Shown one piece after another: positions 44,574 through 53,380 of a DNA stretch of 64,000 nucleotides; within the stretch, counting starts at the first letter, position 1, and each line of letters starts with the position of its first letter. The position numbers were made by a program, and so were the translations under genes. The notes beneath the pieces were generated by a model. It ran no database searches, was not told where the DNA came from, and worked only from the letters and a program-made list of their open reading frames with translations. Source of the DNA: Pleionea sp. CnH1-48 (GTDB taxonomy: Bacteria; Pseudomonadota; Gammaproteobacteria; Enterobacterales; Kangiellaceae); contig NZ_JAMXSB010000016.1 of assembly GCF_024124665.1 (NCBI RefSeq), forward strand, positions 1 through 64,000, in the 5' to 3' direction.

Positions 44574-46205
44574 ATGGCACTGAAAACTCCGATCCAACGT
44601 TTCAATGAGTGGCAGAAAAAAGATCCAGAAAAAGTTTTTTTGCGACAACCAATAGGCAACGAATGGCGACTATGGAGTCGCGCTGAAGCTTGGCAGCAAG
44701 CAGCGTCTATTGCTCACTATTTAAAAAAATTTCCTGCGCACTCAAAAATTGGAATTTATTCACTTAATTGTGCCGAGTGGTTTATTTTAGATATGGCCAT
44801 TATGATGGCTGGTCATATCTCTGTGCCTATTTACCCAACGGCAGGACGCTCAACCATTGAAAAGGTTGTTAAGCACAGTGAGATGAAGCTCGTTTTTGCT
44901 GGGAAGTTATACGATTGGGAAGGTTTGCAGGGGCTTTTTGATAATCTTGAGGTGATTTCTTTTTTTAAGGATAAATCCGGTTTCGAATCAATCACAGATT
45001 TATTAGAGCGAACGTCATCAATAAAAGAGCCTGTAGATCCTTTGCCAGATGATATAGCAACCATTATTTATACCAGTGGAACAACGGGTGATCCCAAGGG
45101 CGTTATGTTGTCTTATGAGGCGATATCCAATGCCATTGATACGGTTGGTAAAAGTGTCGGTTTTACCGAAGATGATCGACTGTTTTCGTATTTGCCTCTT
45201 GCTCATATTGCAGAACGATTTGCCGTAGAGTTAGCCTCTATCTATTTTGGTGCTTGTGTCAGTTTTGTTGAGTCTCTGGATTCATTCGCTAACAACTTAC
45301 GTTCAGTACAACCTACCATGATGTTTGGTGTGCCGCGTATTTGGGTTAAGCTAAAGTCGGGTGTAGAGAGCAAACTTGGCGGACAGGCCATGACTCAAAG
45401 ATTAATAAGTTTGCCAATCGTTGGTGGATGGCTTAAGAGAAAGCTGGCTAAACTGATGGGATTTGGCCATGCTCGTGTTTTATTGTCGGGAGGTGCTTCC
45501 ATCGCCCCAGATGTAATTAAGTGGTACGAGCAACTAGGCATTGAACTGAATGAAGTTTATGGTATGACTGAGACTTGTGGTTTATCCCACATGAACTTAA
45601 AAGGACAAAGAAAAGTAGGGACGGTGGGGCGTTGTTTTCCTGGCTCTGAATGCAAACTTAGTGAGTCTGGAGAAGTGTTGTTAAGAAATAACAGTCTCAT
45701 GTTGGGCTATTACAAAGAGCCTGCTCTGACGGATAAAGTGATTCAGGATGGTTGGTATCATACTGGAGACTTAGGGCATATTGATGATGAAGGATTTTTG
45801 AAGATCTCGGGACGAGTGAAAGAAACGTTCAAAACATCAAAGGGTAAGTTTGTTTCTCCTGTAACTATCGAAAACATTTTAAGTAATTTGTTACCTGTTG
45901 AGCATGTTTGCGTATTAGGTCAGGGATTGCCTCAGCCCGTTGCATTGGGCGTGGTGTTGGAAGCATCAACTCCTGATGAACGAAAAAGTATTGAGCAGCA
46001 ATGTGAGGCAGCCATCGCGCAAACTAACCAGCAGTTGGAGGCTCATGAACGATTAACTCATATTTATTTAGTGGGAGAAGATTGGAGCCCAGAAAATGGT
46101 ATGATGACACCAACGTTGAAATTACGCCGACAATCGATCGCTGAGAAGTACCAGCCTTTGTTGTCTAAAGATAATTCGAAACCTGTTTGTTGGGAGGTTG
46201 CATGA
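44574..46205 (+). CDS. AMP-forming acyl-CoA ligase (long-chain type)
   Basis: The 543-residue product is an ANL-superfamily enzyme: P-loop-like YTSGTTGDPKG (166-176), EVYGMTETCGLSHM, the adenylate-binding YHTGDLGHIDDEGFLKISGR, and the late Lys region. It resembles long-chain fatty acid-CoA ligases, although at 543 it is shorter than the ~600-residue eukaryote-like forms. It is first in an operon with an alpha/beta hydrolase (ATGA overlap), a GNAT enzyme and a transporter. AGAGAG precedes the ATG. Confidence 0.88.
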   Translation: MALKTPIQRFNEWQKKDPEKVFLRQPIGNEWRLWSRAEAWQQAASIAHYLKKFPAHSKIGIYSLNCAEWFILDMAIMMAGHISVPIYPTAGRSTIEKVVKHSEMKLVFAGKLYDWEGLQGLFDNLEVISFFKDKSGFESITDLLERTSSIKEPVDPLPDDIATIIYTSGTTGDPKGVMLSYEAISNAIDTVGKSVGFTEDDRLFSYLPLAHIAERFAVELASIYFGACVSFVESLDSFANNLRSVQPTMMFGVPRIWVKLKSGVESKLGGQAMTQRLISLPIVGGWLKRKLAKLMGFGHARVLLSGGASIAPDVIKWYEQLGIELNEVYGMTETCGLSHMNLKGQRKVGTVGRCFPGSECKLSESGEVLLRNNSLMLGYYKEPALTDKVIQDGWYHTGDLGHIDDEGFLKISGRVKETFKTSKGKFVSPVTIENILSNLLPVEHVCVLGQGLPQPVALGVVLEASTPDERKSIEQQCEAAIAQTNQQLEAHERLTHIYLVGEDWSPENGMMTPTLKLRRQSIAEKYQPLLSKDNSKPVCWEVA

Positions 46206-47092
46206 GCCTATTAGAAGACTGGAAGAAACAAGGAGACTTTAAAGAGGTCAATGGCCATCGAGTGTTTTATATTGATACAGGATCACCGAAGCCTATCTTA
46301 TGCATTCTGCATGGATTTCCTACTTCCAGCCTTGATTACGTAAAAGCGTTAGAGCTTTTATCGGCTCATTTTCGAGTGGTAGTTCATGATCATTTGGGAT
46401 TTGGTTTTTCTGATAAGCCTGCGGATTATTCTTATTCTCTTATCGAACAAGCTGAAGTGGCAATGTTGTTGTGGCGCCAATTAGGTATCGATAGCTGTTA
46501 TGTTCTGGCCCATGATTATGGTACTAGCCTTGCCACAGAATTGATGCACCGGGATTGCGAAGGATGGCTGAATATGGATATTAAAGGCTACTTGCTTTCT
46601 AATGGCAGTATGCACATAGAGCTGGCTCAGTTGCGTCCGATTCAAAAACTTTTACGCAGTAAAACCTTTGGCCCATTGGTTGCCAAACTGTTAGGGTTTG
46701 GATCTTTTCGACGTAACATTAAAGCCATTTTTACTGATGAGTCAAAAATATCAGAATCACAGTTAGAGGCTCACTGGCAACAGATGATTGAGCAAGACGG
46801 ACGCCAACGTTTGCCAATGATATCCCGTTATTCTCTGGAGCGTTGGACGTTTTGGCATCGATGGATTGGTGCGCTCCAGCGGATACAAAAACCGATTGAT
46901 ATCATCTGGGCCGACAGCGATCCTATTGCGGTTGCGGCTATCGCAGAAACCTTGCACAGTGAAACGTCTAATTCAACGTTAAAGTGGATTGAGTCCTGTG
47001 GGCATTTTCCGATGATTGAGAAGCCCGAAGATTGGTCGGATGCTGTGATACAATCGCTGTCTGTTCGAGAAGAAATGGCGAAATCGGCATAA
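46202..47092 (+). CDS. MEST-like alpha/beta hydrolase
   Basis: The 296-residue product is an alpha/beta hydrolase close to the MEST/haloalkane-dehalogenase branch: oxyanion HGFPTSSLDYV, LGFGFSDKPADYSYSL, nucleophile elbow AHDYGTS with D105 as nucleophile, and a late His in SCGHFPMIEKPE. Asp in the elbow distinguishes it from Ser esterases. It starts at ATG 46202, overlapping the ligase stop as ATGA, with GGGAGG upstream. Substrate unknown. OleB of olefin synthesis belongs to a neighbouring subgroup, but OleA and OleD are absent. Confidence 0.85.
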   Translation: MSLLEDWKKQGDFKEVNGHRVFYIDTGSPKPILCILHGFPTSSLDYVKALELLSAHFRVVVHDHLGFGFSDKPADYSYSLIEQAEVAMLLWRQLGIDSCYVLAHDYGTSLATELMHRDCEGWLNMDIKGYLLSNGSMHIELAQLRPIQKLLRSKTFGPLVAKLLGFGSFRRNIKAIFTDESKISESQLEAHWQQMIEQDGRQRLPMISRYSLERWTFWHRWIGALQRIQKPIDIIWADSDPIAVAAIAETLHSETSNSTLKWIESCGHFPMIEKPEDWSDAVIQSLSVREEMAKSA

Positions 47093-47538
47093 TGCAATTC
47101 TTAAACAACTATCGGGTACAGCCTGCTACAAAAGAGGCTCTCTCTTCGGTGATTGCTTTACTGCAAGAGTGCAAGTTACCGACTGCTGATATTAATGCCG
47201 ATAATGTTGGTATGTTTACGACGGTCTCTCTCGACCATATTGTGGCTGTTGCTGCACTGGAGCCAGTTGGCGATTATGCGCTGTTTCGTTCTTTGGCAGT
47301 TCATCCTGAGCATCGGGGGCAGAGTATTGCTCAACAGCTATTGGCGCATATTGAGCAACAGGCAAAGAAAGCATCCCTTAGCCAGTTATTTCTACTAACT
47401 TACGATGCCGACTCATGGTTTTTGCAGCAGGGGTGGCATCGGATTGAGCGGTCATCCGCTCCTGAATCGATTCAACAGACGGCTCAGTTTTCGGGTTTAT
47501 GTTCTGCAAAAGCGATCGCTATGACCAAGGAGTTGTAA
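47092..47538 (+). CDS. ArsN2-like GNAT acetyltransferase
   Basis: The 148-residue GNAT protein starts at ATG 47092, sharing bases with the hydrolase stop (TAATG). LLQECKLPTADI, EPVGDYALFRSLAVHPEHRG and the C-terminal ESIQQTAQFSGLCSAKAIAM match the ArsN2 family pattern, whose studied members acetylate the arsenical arsinothricin. No other ars gene is nearby, so arsenic detoxification is only one option. Its place in this operon suggests an amine substrate linked to the ligase and hydrolase products. Confidence 0.75.
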   Translation: MQFLNNYRVQPATKEALSSVIALLQECKLPTADINADNVGMFTTVSLDHIVAVAALEPVGDYALFRSLAVHPEHRGQSIAQQLLAHIEQQAKKASLSQLFLLTYDADSWFLQQGWHRIERSSAPESIQQTAQFSGLCSAKAIAMTKEL

Positions 47539-47541
47539 TTT

Positions 47542-48423
47542 GTGAATAAACCGCGTGCCTTGTTAACGGCTGTTGTCGCTGTGTTTATGATGGCCTTTGT
47601 GCCAGTGATCGTAAAAGTTATTCAAGCTAATGAAGCAACTATTGGTATGGTTCGTTTGCTCATTGCTGCGGCAGGTGTTTCTTTGTGGCTGGTGATGCGC
47701 AAACATTCATTACGTATGTCTCGTCGCGAGTGGCTCTGCCTGATTTTACTGGGCTTAGTGTTTGCTGTTCACTGGTTCACCTATTTTAAAAGTATTAAGT
47801 TATCGACGCCTTCTATCGCTGCGATTGGTGTGGCAACTTATGGCATTCACCTTACTTTCTTGAGTCGTATCTTTTTAAAGCAGGCCTCTAACTGGTTTGA
47901 TTGGGTCGCTGTTATGGTGGCGTTTTATGGAGTGTATCTGGTTGTCCCCGAATTTGAATGGGAGTCTGATCAAGTACAAGGACTGTTGGTAGGGGTTGTG
48001 AGTGGTTTCCTCTATGCCTGCTTGCCTATTATTCATCAAAAGTCAGCTCATATCCCCAACAGCATTCGAGCATGGGGGCAATTTGCTTTTGCTCTGGCTG
48101 CATTTTGTTTGTTGTTGCCCTGGTCTCAATGGCAACTCAATACGACCGACTGGAGTGGGTTAGTGTTTATGGGGATCGTATCAACTCTGGCTGCACACAG
48201 TTTGTGGGTCAAGGCGACAACAGAGTTGCCCGGTATTACGACCAGTATGATTTACTATCTCTATGTTCCGATTACTATGGTTTACAGTTTTGTTTGGACA
48301 TCGGAGTCCATATCAATGCAGATGCTATTAGGAGCGACTTTGATTATCGGGGCGAATGTTGCTGGATTGGGGTTGCGTTGGTTACAAAGTCGCCGAAAAT
48401 CCACAACCGTTAAGGTTTCGTGA
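47542..48423 (+). CDS. EamA/DMT-superfamily transporter
   Basis: The 293-residue product has ten predicted membrane helices in two EamA repeats, typical of drug/metabolite transporters (the second repeat starts near ACLPIIHQKSAHIP). The start is GTG at 47542, 3 bases after the GNAT stop, with AAGGAG upstream. It probably exports a small metabolite. It is the last gene of the four-gene operon. The following 200 bases contain TATAAT at 48497-48502, a possible promoter for the S9 peptidase gene. Confidence 0.87.
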   Translation: MNKPRALLTAVVAVFMMAFVPVIVKVIQANEATIGMVRLLIAAAGVSLWLVMRKHSLRMSRREWLCLILLGLVFAVHWFTYFKSIKLSTPSIAAIGVATYGIHLTFLSRIFLKQASNWFDWVAVMVAFYGVYLVVPEFEWESDQVQGLLVGVVSGFLYACLPIIHQKSAHIPNSIRAWGQFAFALAAFCLLLPWSQWQLNTTDWSGLVFMGIVSTLAAHSLWVKATTELPGITTSMIYYLYVPITMVYSFVWTSESISMQMLLGATLIIGANVAGLGLRWLQSRRKSTTVKVS

Positions 48424-48624
48424 TTATCTGGTCCGATGATAATTGGGATTATGGACACCATTAGGCGAAGCCCTGCATTTTTATTGATATAAACGGTATA
48501 ATCGGGCGCAGTGCCAGGGGCCCAAAGTGCTAATGGTTAAATATTGTGTTATTGGATTTATCGAGCCAGATTTTTCATCTGCTCAGACAAAAATGAATAT
48601 CTCAAAAACAATTAAGGAAGTGCT

Positions 48625-50670
48625 ATGAAGTTTTTCCACTTATTTTTTGTAGCTATGTTGGCCGTTTCGTTGCCAGCTGTGGGGGCAAAAAAGCGCGCTA
48701 TGTCGTTAGAAGACACGGTGCGAGTTCATCAGGTTGGCGGTGCTCACGCATCACCGAATGGCCAGTACATTGCTTATACCAAGTCGATTCCTCGAACTCT
48801 GTATAAAGATGACGACGGCAGTCACTATGTTGAATTGCATTTATTAGATGCTAACAACAAATCACGCCCATTTATTACAGGTGATGTACGTGTAGGTAAT
48901 GTGCAATGGTCTGCTGATAGCAAGCACATCTATTACACAGCGAAGCGTAACAAAGATAAGTTCAGTGCAATTTATCGTATTCCGGTAGACGGCGGCGAGT
49001 CGCAGAAAGTTGTTGATCACAAAAATAACATTAGCAGTTTTACCATTAACCACGATGGTAGCGTTTTGGTGTTTCGCGCTAAAGAAGCGAAAGACAAAGA
49101 TGCTAAAAAGTTGAAGAAGAAAGGCTTTAAAGCTGAAGTTTACGAAGAAAGCGCTAAGTTCACTCATGCTTACAAAGTGCAGTTGAAAAAGGATGATAAA
49201 AAGCCAGAAAAAATGGCGATTAAAGCGAATATTTTATCGGCTGTATTCCATCCTAGCAAAAACAACCTGTTAATGCGTGTTGCACCAACACCATTAATTG
49301 ATGACAACTACATGAGTTCTCAATATCAAGTGTTCAACTTGAAAGGTAAAAAACTCGTAGCTATTCCTTCGGAAGGTAAGTTGGGCGCTGCCAGCTGGTC
49401 AACAGATGGTAAGCACATTGGTTATATTGGCGCAGAAGACAAACACGATCCTTCTTCGGGCCGTTTATTTGTAGCCAACGCATCTTCTGGTAAAACCAAA
49501 GAGTTATTAAAAGATTACATGGGCCATGTGCGTGGTATTCAGTGGTTATCGGCTAACGAACTGGCTTATATCGGCCATGTGGGTACCGAAAGCGAAATGG
49601 GTGTTGTTAACATTAAAAGTGGTGACGTAACCGTTGGTATTGAAGCCGGTAAAGGCATTTTGCATAGCTTCGATGCAGATACCAAAGGTCAGCGCATTGC
49701 TGCTGTTGTTAGTCGACCAAACCATCCTAGAGAAGTCTACGTTGCATCACGCAAAGATATGAAGCGCGTAACAGAGACGAATACTTGGTTAAAAGACATT
49801 AAAATGCCTAAGCAAGAGACGGTTAAGTTTAAGTCTCGTGACGGTTTAGAGCTAGAAGGCGTATTGGTTTATCCTTACGGCTACAAGAAAAGCAAACGTT
49901 ATCCTTTAGTGATGATGGTTCACGGTGGACCAGAAGCACACATCAGCAACGGTTGGAATGAGCGCTATAGCCAGCCAACTAAGCACATGGCTGCTAATGG
50001 TTATGCGATATTGTTACCTAATTATCGCGGTAGCACAGGTCGTGGTGTTAAGTTCTCTAAATTAGGTCAGGCGGATTATGCTGGCGGCGAATTTAATGAC
50101 CTGGTTGATGCCAAAGAGCATTTAGTAAAAATGGGATTGGTTGATAATAAGCGCGTTGGTATTACTGGTGGCTCTTATGGTGGTTATGCTTCTGCATGGG
50201 CGGCTACTGCATTAACAGAACATTTTGCAGCCAGTGTTATGTTTGTTGGTATCTCTGATCAGCTTTCTAAGTTTGGTACAACCGACATTCCGAAAGAAAT
50301 GTACAACGTACATGCTCGTAATTATCCTTGGGATAAATGGCAGTGGATGTTAGAGCGTAGCCCAATTTATCATGCCGATAAAGCCAAAACACCTATCTTG
50401 ATTATGCATGGTAAAAACGACACTCGTGTACACCCAAGCCAGTCTATGGAAATGTATCGCTACTTGAAAACTCATGGCAAAGTACCTGTCCGTTTAGTTT
50501 TCTATCCTGGTGAAGGTCATGGTAACCGTAAAGCGGGTGCTCAGCTTGACTACAGCATGCGTTTGTTACGTTGGATGGAATTCTATCTGAAAGGCAAAAA
50601 GAAGAAGGGCATGGCAATGCCTGATTACGAAATTGATCACGCTAAGCGTCTCAATGAGAAAAAATCGTAA
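48625..50670 (+). CDS. exported S9-family (prolyl oligopeptidase-type) peptidase
   Basis: The 681-residue precursor has a signal peptide (MKFFHLFFVAMLAVSLPAVG), an N-terminal beta-propeller (about residues 30-400, with repeated VQWSADSKHIYYT-like blades) and a C-terminal alpha/beta hydrolase. Its nucleophile is in GGSYGGYAS, Asp in GKNDTRVHP and His in GEGHGNR. S9C acylaminoacyl-peptidase/dipeptidyl peptidase subgroup. It degrades small peptides in the periplasm. It is a single gene with a strong terminator. Confidence 0.93.
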   Translation: MKFFHLFFVAMLAVSLPAVGAKKRAMSLEDTVRVHQVGGAHASPNGQYIAYTKSIPRTLYKDDDGSHYVELHLLDANNKSRPFITGDVRVGNVQWSADSKHIYYTAKRNKDKFSAIYRIPVDGGESQKVVDHKNNISSFTINHDGSVLVFRAKEAKDKDAKKLKKKGFKAEVYEESAKFTHAYKVQLKKDDKKPEKMAIKANILSAVFHPSKNNLLMRVAPTPLIDDNYMSSQYQVFNLKGKKLVAIPSEGKLGAASWSTDGKHIGYIGAEDKHDPSSGRLFVANASSGKTKELLKDYMGHVRGIQWLSANELAYIGHVGTESEMGVVNIKSGDVTVGIEAGKGILHSFDADTKGQRIAAVVSRPNHPREVYVASRKDMKRVTETNTWLKDIKMPKQETVKFKSRDGLELEGVLVYPYGYKKSKRYPLVMMVHGGPEAHISNGWNERYSQPTKHMAANGYAILLPNYRGSTGRGVKFSKLGQADYAGGEFNDLVDAKEHLVKMGLVDNKRVGITGGSYGGYASAWAATALTEHFAASVMFVGISDQLSKFGTTDIPKEMYNVHARNYPWDKWQWMLERSPIYHADKAKTPILIMHGKNDTRVHPSQSMEMYRYLKTHGKVPVRLVFYPGEGHGNRKAGAQLDYSMRLLRWMEFYLKGKKKKGMAMPDYEIDHAKRLNEKKS

Positions 50671-50674
50671 TATA

Positions 50675-50702
50675 AAAAAGCCGCTCAATTGAGCGGCTTT
50701 TT
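50675..50702. terminator. bidirectional rho-independent terminator
   Basis: AAAAAGCCGCTC (50675-50686) pairs perfectly with GAGCGGCTTTTT (50691-50702) around AATT. It separates the S9 peptidase gene from the convergent end of the suf operon (sufE). Confidence 0.9.
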
Positions 50703-50723
50703 CTTAACTGATATTTTTTATAT

Positions 50724-51152
50724 TTAGCTTTTCGTTGCTTCCGCAATGGCTCGAATTTTTTGTACCATCGCACGTAACCCGTTACCACGAGTTGGGCTTA
50801 GATGTTTGAGCAAATCAATTTGCGCAAAAAAGCTTTCGATATCAAAACTTAAAATATCTTGAGCTGATTTATTGTTATAAGCACTCATTACAATCGCCAG
50901 TAGTCCACGTACTATATGAGCGTCACTGTCGACTTCAAACGTTAACACCTCATCTGACGGAATTGGCTCTAACCACACCTGACTTTGGCAACCACGTACC
51001 AGACGATCATCGGTTTTTAGTTCGTCACTCATGGCGGGCAGTTCTTTGCCCAGATCAATAATGTAACGGTAGCGATCTTCCCAGCTATCAAAAAAGCCTA
51101 GGTTATCCAACACCTCTTCACTGGATATTGTTGTTCCGAAAGGATTTGTCAT
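50724..51152 (-). CDS. sufE: SufE sulfur-acceptor protein
   Basis: The 142-residue protein has the SufE fold with the sulfur-accepting Cys55 in VRGCQSQVWL and the C-terminal helical segment SPTRGNGLRAM. SufE takes persulfide from SufS and passes it to the SufBCD scaffold. It is the last gene of the suf operon, 61 bases after sufT. Confidence 0.95.
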   Translation of the reverse strand: MTNPFGTTISSEEVLDNLGFFDSWEDRYRYIIDLGKELPAMSDELKTDDRLVRGCQSQVWLEPIPSDEVLTFEVDSDAHIVRGLLAIVMSAYNNKSAQDILSFDIESFFAQIDLLKHLSPTRGNGLRAMVQKIRAIAEATKS

Positions 51153-51213
51153 AGGGATTCCTGAAAACTTTGGATTAAAATATGGATTATTTAAAGTGAT
51201 GTCGAAACAGGGA

Positions 51214-51747
51214 CTAGAAGAATAAGCCTGTTTCGAGCTTGGCTTCGTCAGACATCATGTCTCGCGACCAAGGTGGATCAAAGACCAGTTCTACTTTTAC
51301 AGCCTCAACGTTAGGCACCTTATTCACGCGATATTCGACATCGGTGATTAATACTGGGCCCATACCACAGCCTGGTGCGGTGAGAGTCATATCTATGGTG
51401 ACTGCTTTTGTGTCTTGATCCACAGCCACTTTATAGACTAAACCTAAGTCACAGATATTAACGGGGATCTCGGGGTCATAAATGGTTTTTAGTGCTTCCC
51501 AAACTTGCTCTTCGTGGATACTGCCATCAGGGCAGGGCGCAAAGTCTAACTCGGCTGCCTTCATGCCAATAGCATCTGCATCTGAGCCATCAATGCGGGC
51601 CAGATTTCCGTTAACTGCGACAGTGTAGTTGCCGCCGAGAGCTTGGGTAATGGTGATAAAACTGTCTTTGGGAATCGTTATTTGTGTTCCAGCTGGTACC
51701 AGGCGAGCAGGGCAGTCGCGCAGCGTCACGACCATTTGTCGTTCCAT
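51214..51747 (-). CDS. sufT: SufT, DUF59-family Fe-S maturation factor
   Basis: The 177-residue product has an N-terminal extension (about 1-75) and a MIP18/DUF59 domain: EQVWEALKTIYDPEIPVNIC, DLGLVYKV and DMTLTAPGCGMGP. SufT assists Fe-S cluster maturation, often when demand is high. The ATG at 51745-51747 with GAGGT upstream is used; the open frame extends 16 codons further into the sufA end. It lies between sufA and sufE. Confidence 0.93.
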   Translation of the reverse strand: MERQMVVTLRDCPARLVPAGTQITIPKDSFITITQALGGNYTVAVNGNLARIDGSDADAIGMKAAELDFAPCPDGSIHEEQVWEALKTIYDPEIPVNICDLGLVYKVAVDQDTKAVTIDMTLTAPGCGMGPVLITDVEYRVNKVPNVEAVKVELVFDPPWSRDMMSDEAKLETGLFF

Positions 51748-51764
51748 TCGTTTTCTACCTCGCC

Positions 51765-52112
51765 TTAAATGACAAAACTTTCGCCGCAGCCACACATGGC
51801 TTTGGCATTGGGATTATTAAATTGAACAATGCTGTTAACGCCTTCGGTGGCGTAATCAATTTCGGTACCCATTAGCAGCGTTAAAGCGTCTTGTGCGACA
51901 AAGAGTGTTAGCCCATCGAACTCAAACGTTTTGTCACTGTCTTCGGCTTGATTAACAAAATCAAGTTCGTACATATAACCTGAGCAGCCGCTTTCTTTAA
52001 CCCACAAACGAACGGCACTGGCGTCGTTTTTTTCTACCTGACGCTTAAAGTGGCGAACGGCTTTATCGGTCATCGATAAATCTTCGCCAGGAGTAAATGT
52101 TTCTACCGTCAT
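51765..52112 (-). CDS. sufA: A-type Fe-S carrier SufA
   Basis: The 115-residue protein has the A-type cluster ligands C43 (SGCSGYMYEL), C107 and C109 (CGCGESF). It carries clusters from SufBCD to target apoproteins. It sits 20 bases after sufS in the operon. ErpA is a close alternative name; the suf context supports SufA. Confidence 0.92.
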   Translation of the reverse strand: MTVETFTPGEDLSMTDKAVRHFKRQVEKNDASAVRLWVKESGCSGYMYELDFVNQAEDSDKTFEFDGLTLFVAQDALTLLMGTEIDYATEGVNSIVQFNNPNAKAMCGCGESFVI

Positions 52113-52132
52113 AACAACCTCTTATCCAGACC

Positions 52133-53380
52133 TTAGCACAAAAACATTTTGGCTTTGTTTAGGGCTTCGAATAATCGTGCGATATCTTCCTCATTATTAT
52201 AGAAAGAGAAGGATGCACGAATGGTTCCGGGGATTTTAAACTGTTCCATAATCGGCATGGCACAATGATGCCCTGTTCGAACCGCAATGCCTTGCTGATC
52301 GAGAAGGGTCCCAACATCATGGGGGTGAGTGCCATCCATAAGAAAGCTCATCACGCCAGTTTTATGCGCTGCCGTACCAACCCGTCGAATGCCATCAAAT
52401 GCATCTGCCAATGCTTCTGCTTTGTGCAGCAATGCATCTTCATAAGCTAATAATTGGGGCCGATCATACTGATTCAAGTAGTCGATAGCTGCTCCCATGC
52501 CAATAGCACCAGCAATGTTAGGAGTGCCTGCCTCAAACTTATAAGGGAGCTGGTTGTAAGTGGTTTTTTCAAAACTGACCACTTCGATCATTTCGCCACC
52601 ACCTTGATAGGGTGGCATTGTTTCTAACAGGGCTTCTTTACCATAAAGAACACCAATGCCTGTTGGTGCAAACATCTTATGGCCAGAAAACGCATAGAAA
52701 TCACAATCCAGCTCTTGCACGTCGATCGTTAAATGCGGTGCGGCTTGAGCACCGTCTACAACCACTTTAGCGCCAACGGCATGGGCTTGACGAACAATTT
52801 CTTTAATTGGGTTGATGCTGCCTAAAGCATTGGATACGTGCCCAACAGAAATAAGCTGTGTTTTTTCGTTGAGCAGAGAGGCAAAAGCAGCCATATCCAG
52901 TTCGCCCGTTTCCAACACTGGAATAACACGTAAGCTTGCGCCTGTTTGCTCACACACCATTTGCCAAGGGACGATATTGGAGTGATGTTCCATCGCAGAA
53001 ACGAGCACTTCGTCGCCAGCTTTTAGCTGACTTCTGGCGTAGGTTTGGGCAACCAGATTAATACTGTCTGTGGTGCCTTTGGTCCAGATAATTTGTTCAG
53101 CTTTAGGTGCATTAATAAATTGCTGCACTTTACGACGAGCATTCTCAAAGTCGGCTGTTGCTCTGTCACTCAAGGCGTGTGCGCCACGGTGAACATTGGA
53201 ATTATCCAGTTGATAATAGCGAGCAACGGCATCAATGACTTGCTGAGGCTTTTGCGTCGTCGCGGCATTGTCCAGATACACCAGTGGATGCCCGTTAACC
53301 TGTTGATGCAGGATTGCGAAGTCTTTGCGTATCAGAGCAAAATTAATATCTGTGTTGGATGAGGCTAACGCTTCACTCAT
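52133..53380 (-). CDS. sufS: cysteine desulfurase SufS (group II)
   Basis: The 415-residue PLP enzyme has the PLP Lys in SGHKMFAPTGIGVLYGK and the active Cys in VRTGHHCAMP, the group II context. It releases sulfur from cysteine to SufE. Its start overlaps the sufD stop by 4 bases, a typical translational coupling. Confidence 0.97.
   Translation of the reverse strand: MSEALASSNTDINFALIRKDFAILHQQVNGHPLVYLDNAATTQKPQQVIDAVARYYQLDNSNVHRGAHALSDRATADFENARRKVQQFINAPKAEQIIWTKGTTDSINLVAQTYARSQLKAGDEVLVSAMEHHSNIVPWQMVCEQTGASLRVIPVLETGELDMAAFASLLNEKTQLISVGHVSNALGSINPIKEIVRQAHAVGAKVVVDGAQAAPHLTIDVQELDCDFYAFSGHKMFAPTGIGVLYGKEALLETMPPYQGGGEMIEVVSFEKTTYNQLPYKFEAGTPNIAGAIGMGAAIDYLNQYDRPQLLAYEDALLHKAEALADAFDGIRRVGTAAHKTGVMSFLMDGTHPHDVGTLLDQQGIAVRTGHHCAMPIMEQFKIPGTIRASFSFYNNEEDIARLFEALNKAKMFLC

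Noticed and set aside
44574-47092. Reading the acyl ligase and hydrolase as OleC and OleB of olefin biosynthesis
   Set aside because: No OleA or OleD genes are present, and the hydrolase fits the MEST-like pattern better than OleB.
48072-48413. 113-codon plus-strand frame within the DMT transporter gene
   Set aside because: It overlaps a clear ten-helix transporter in another frame and has no independent support.
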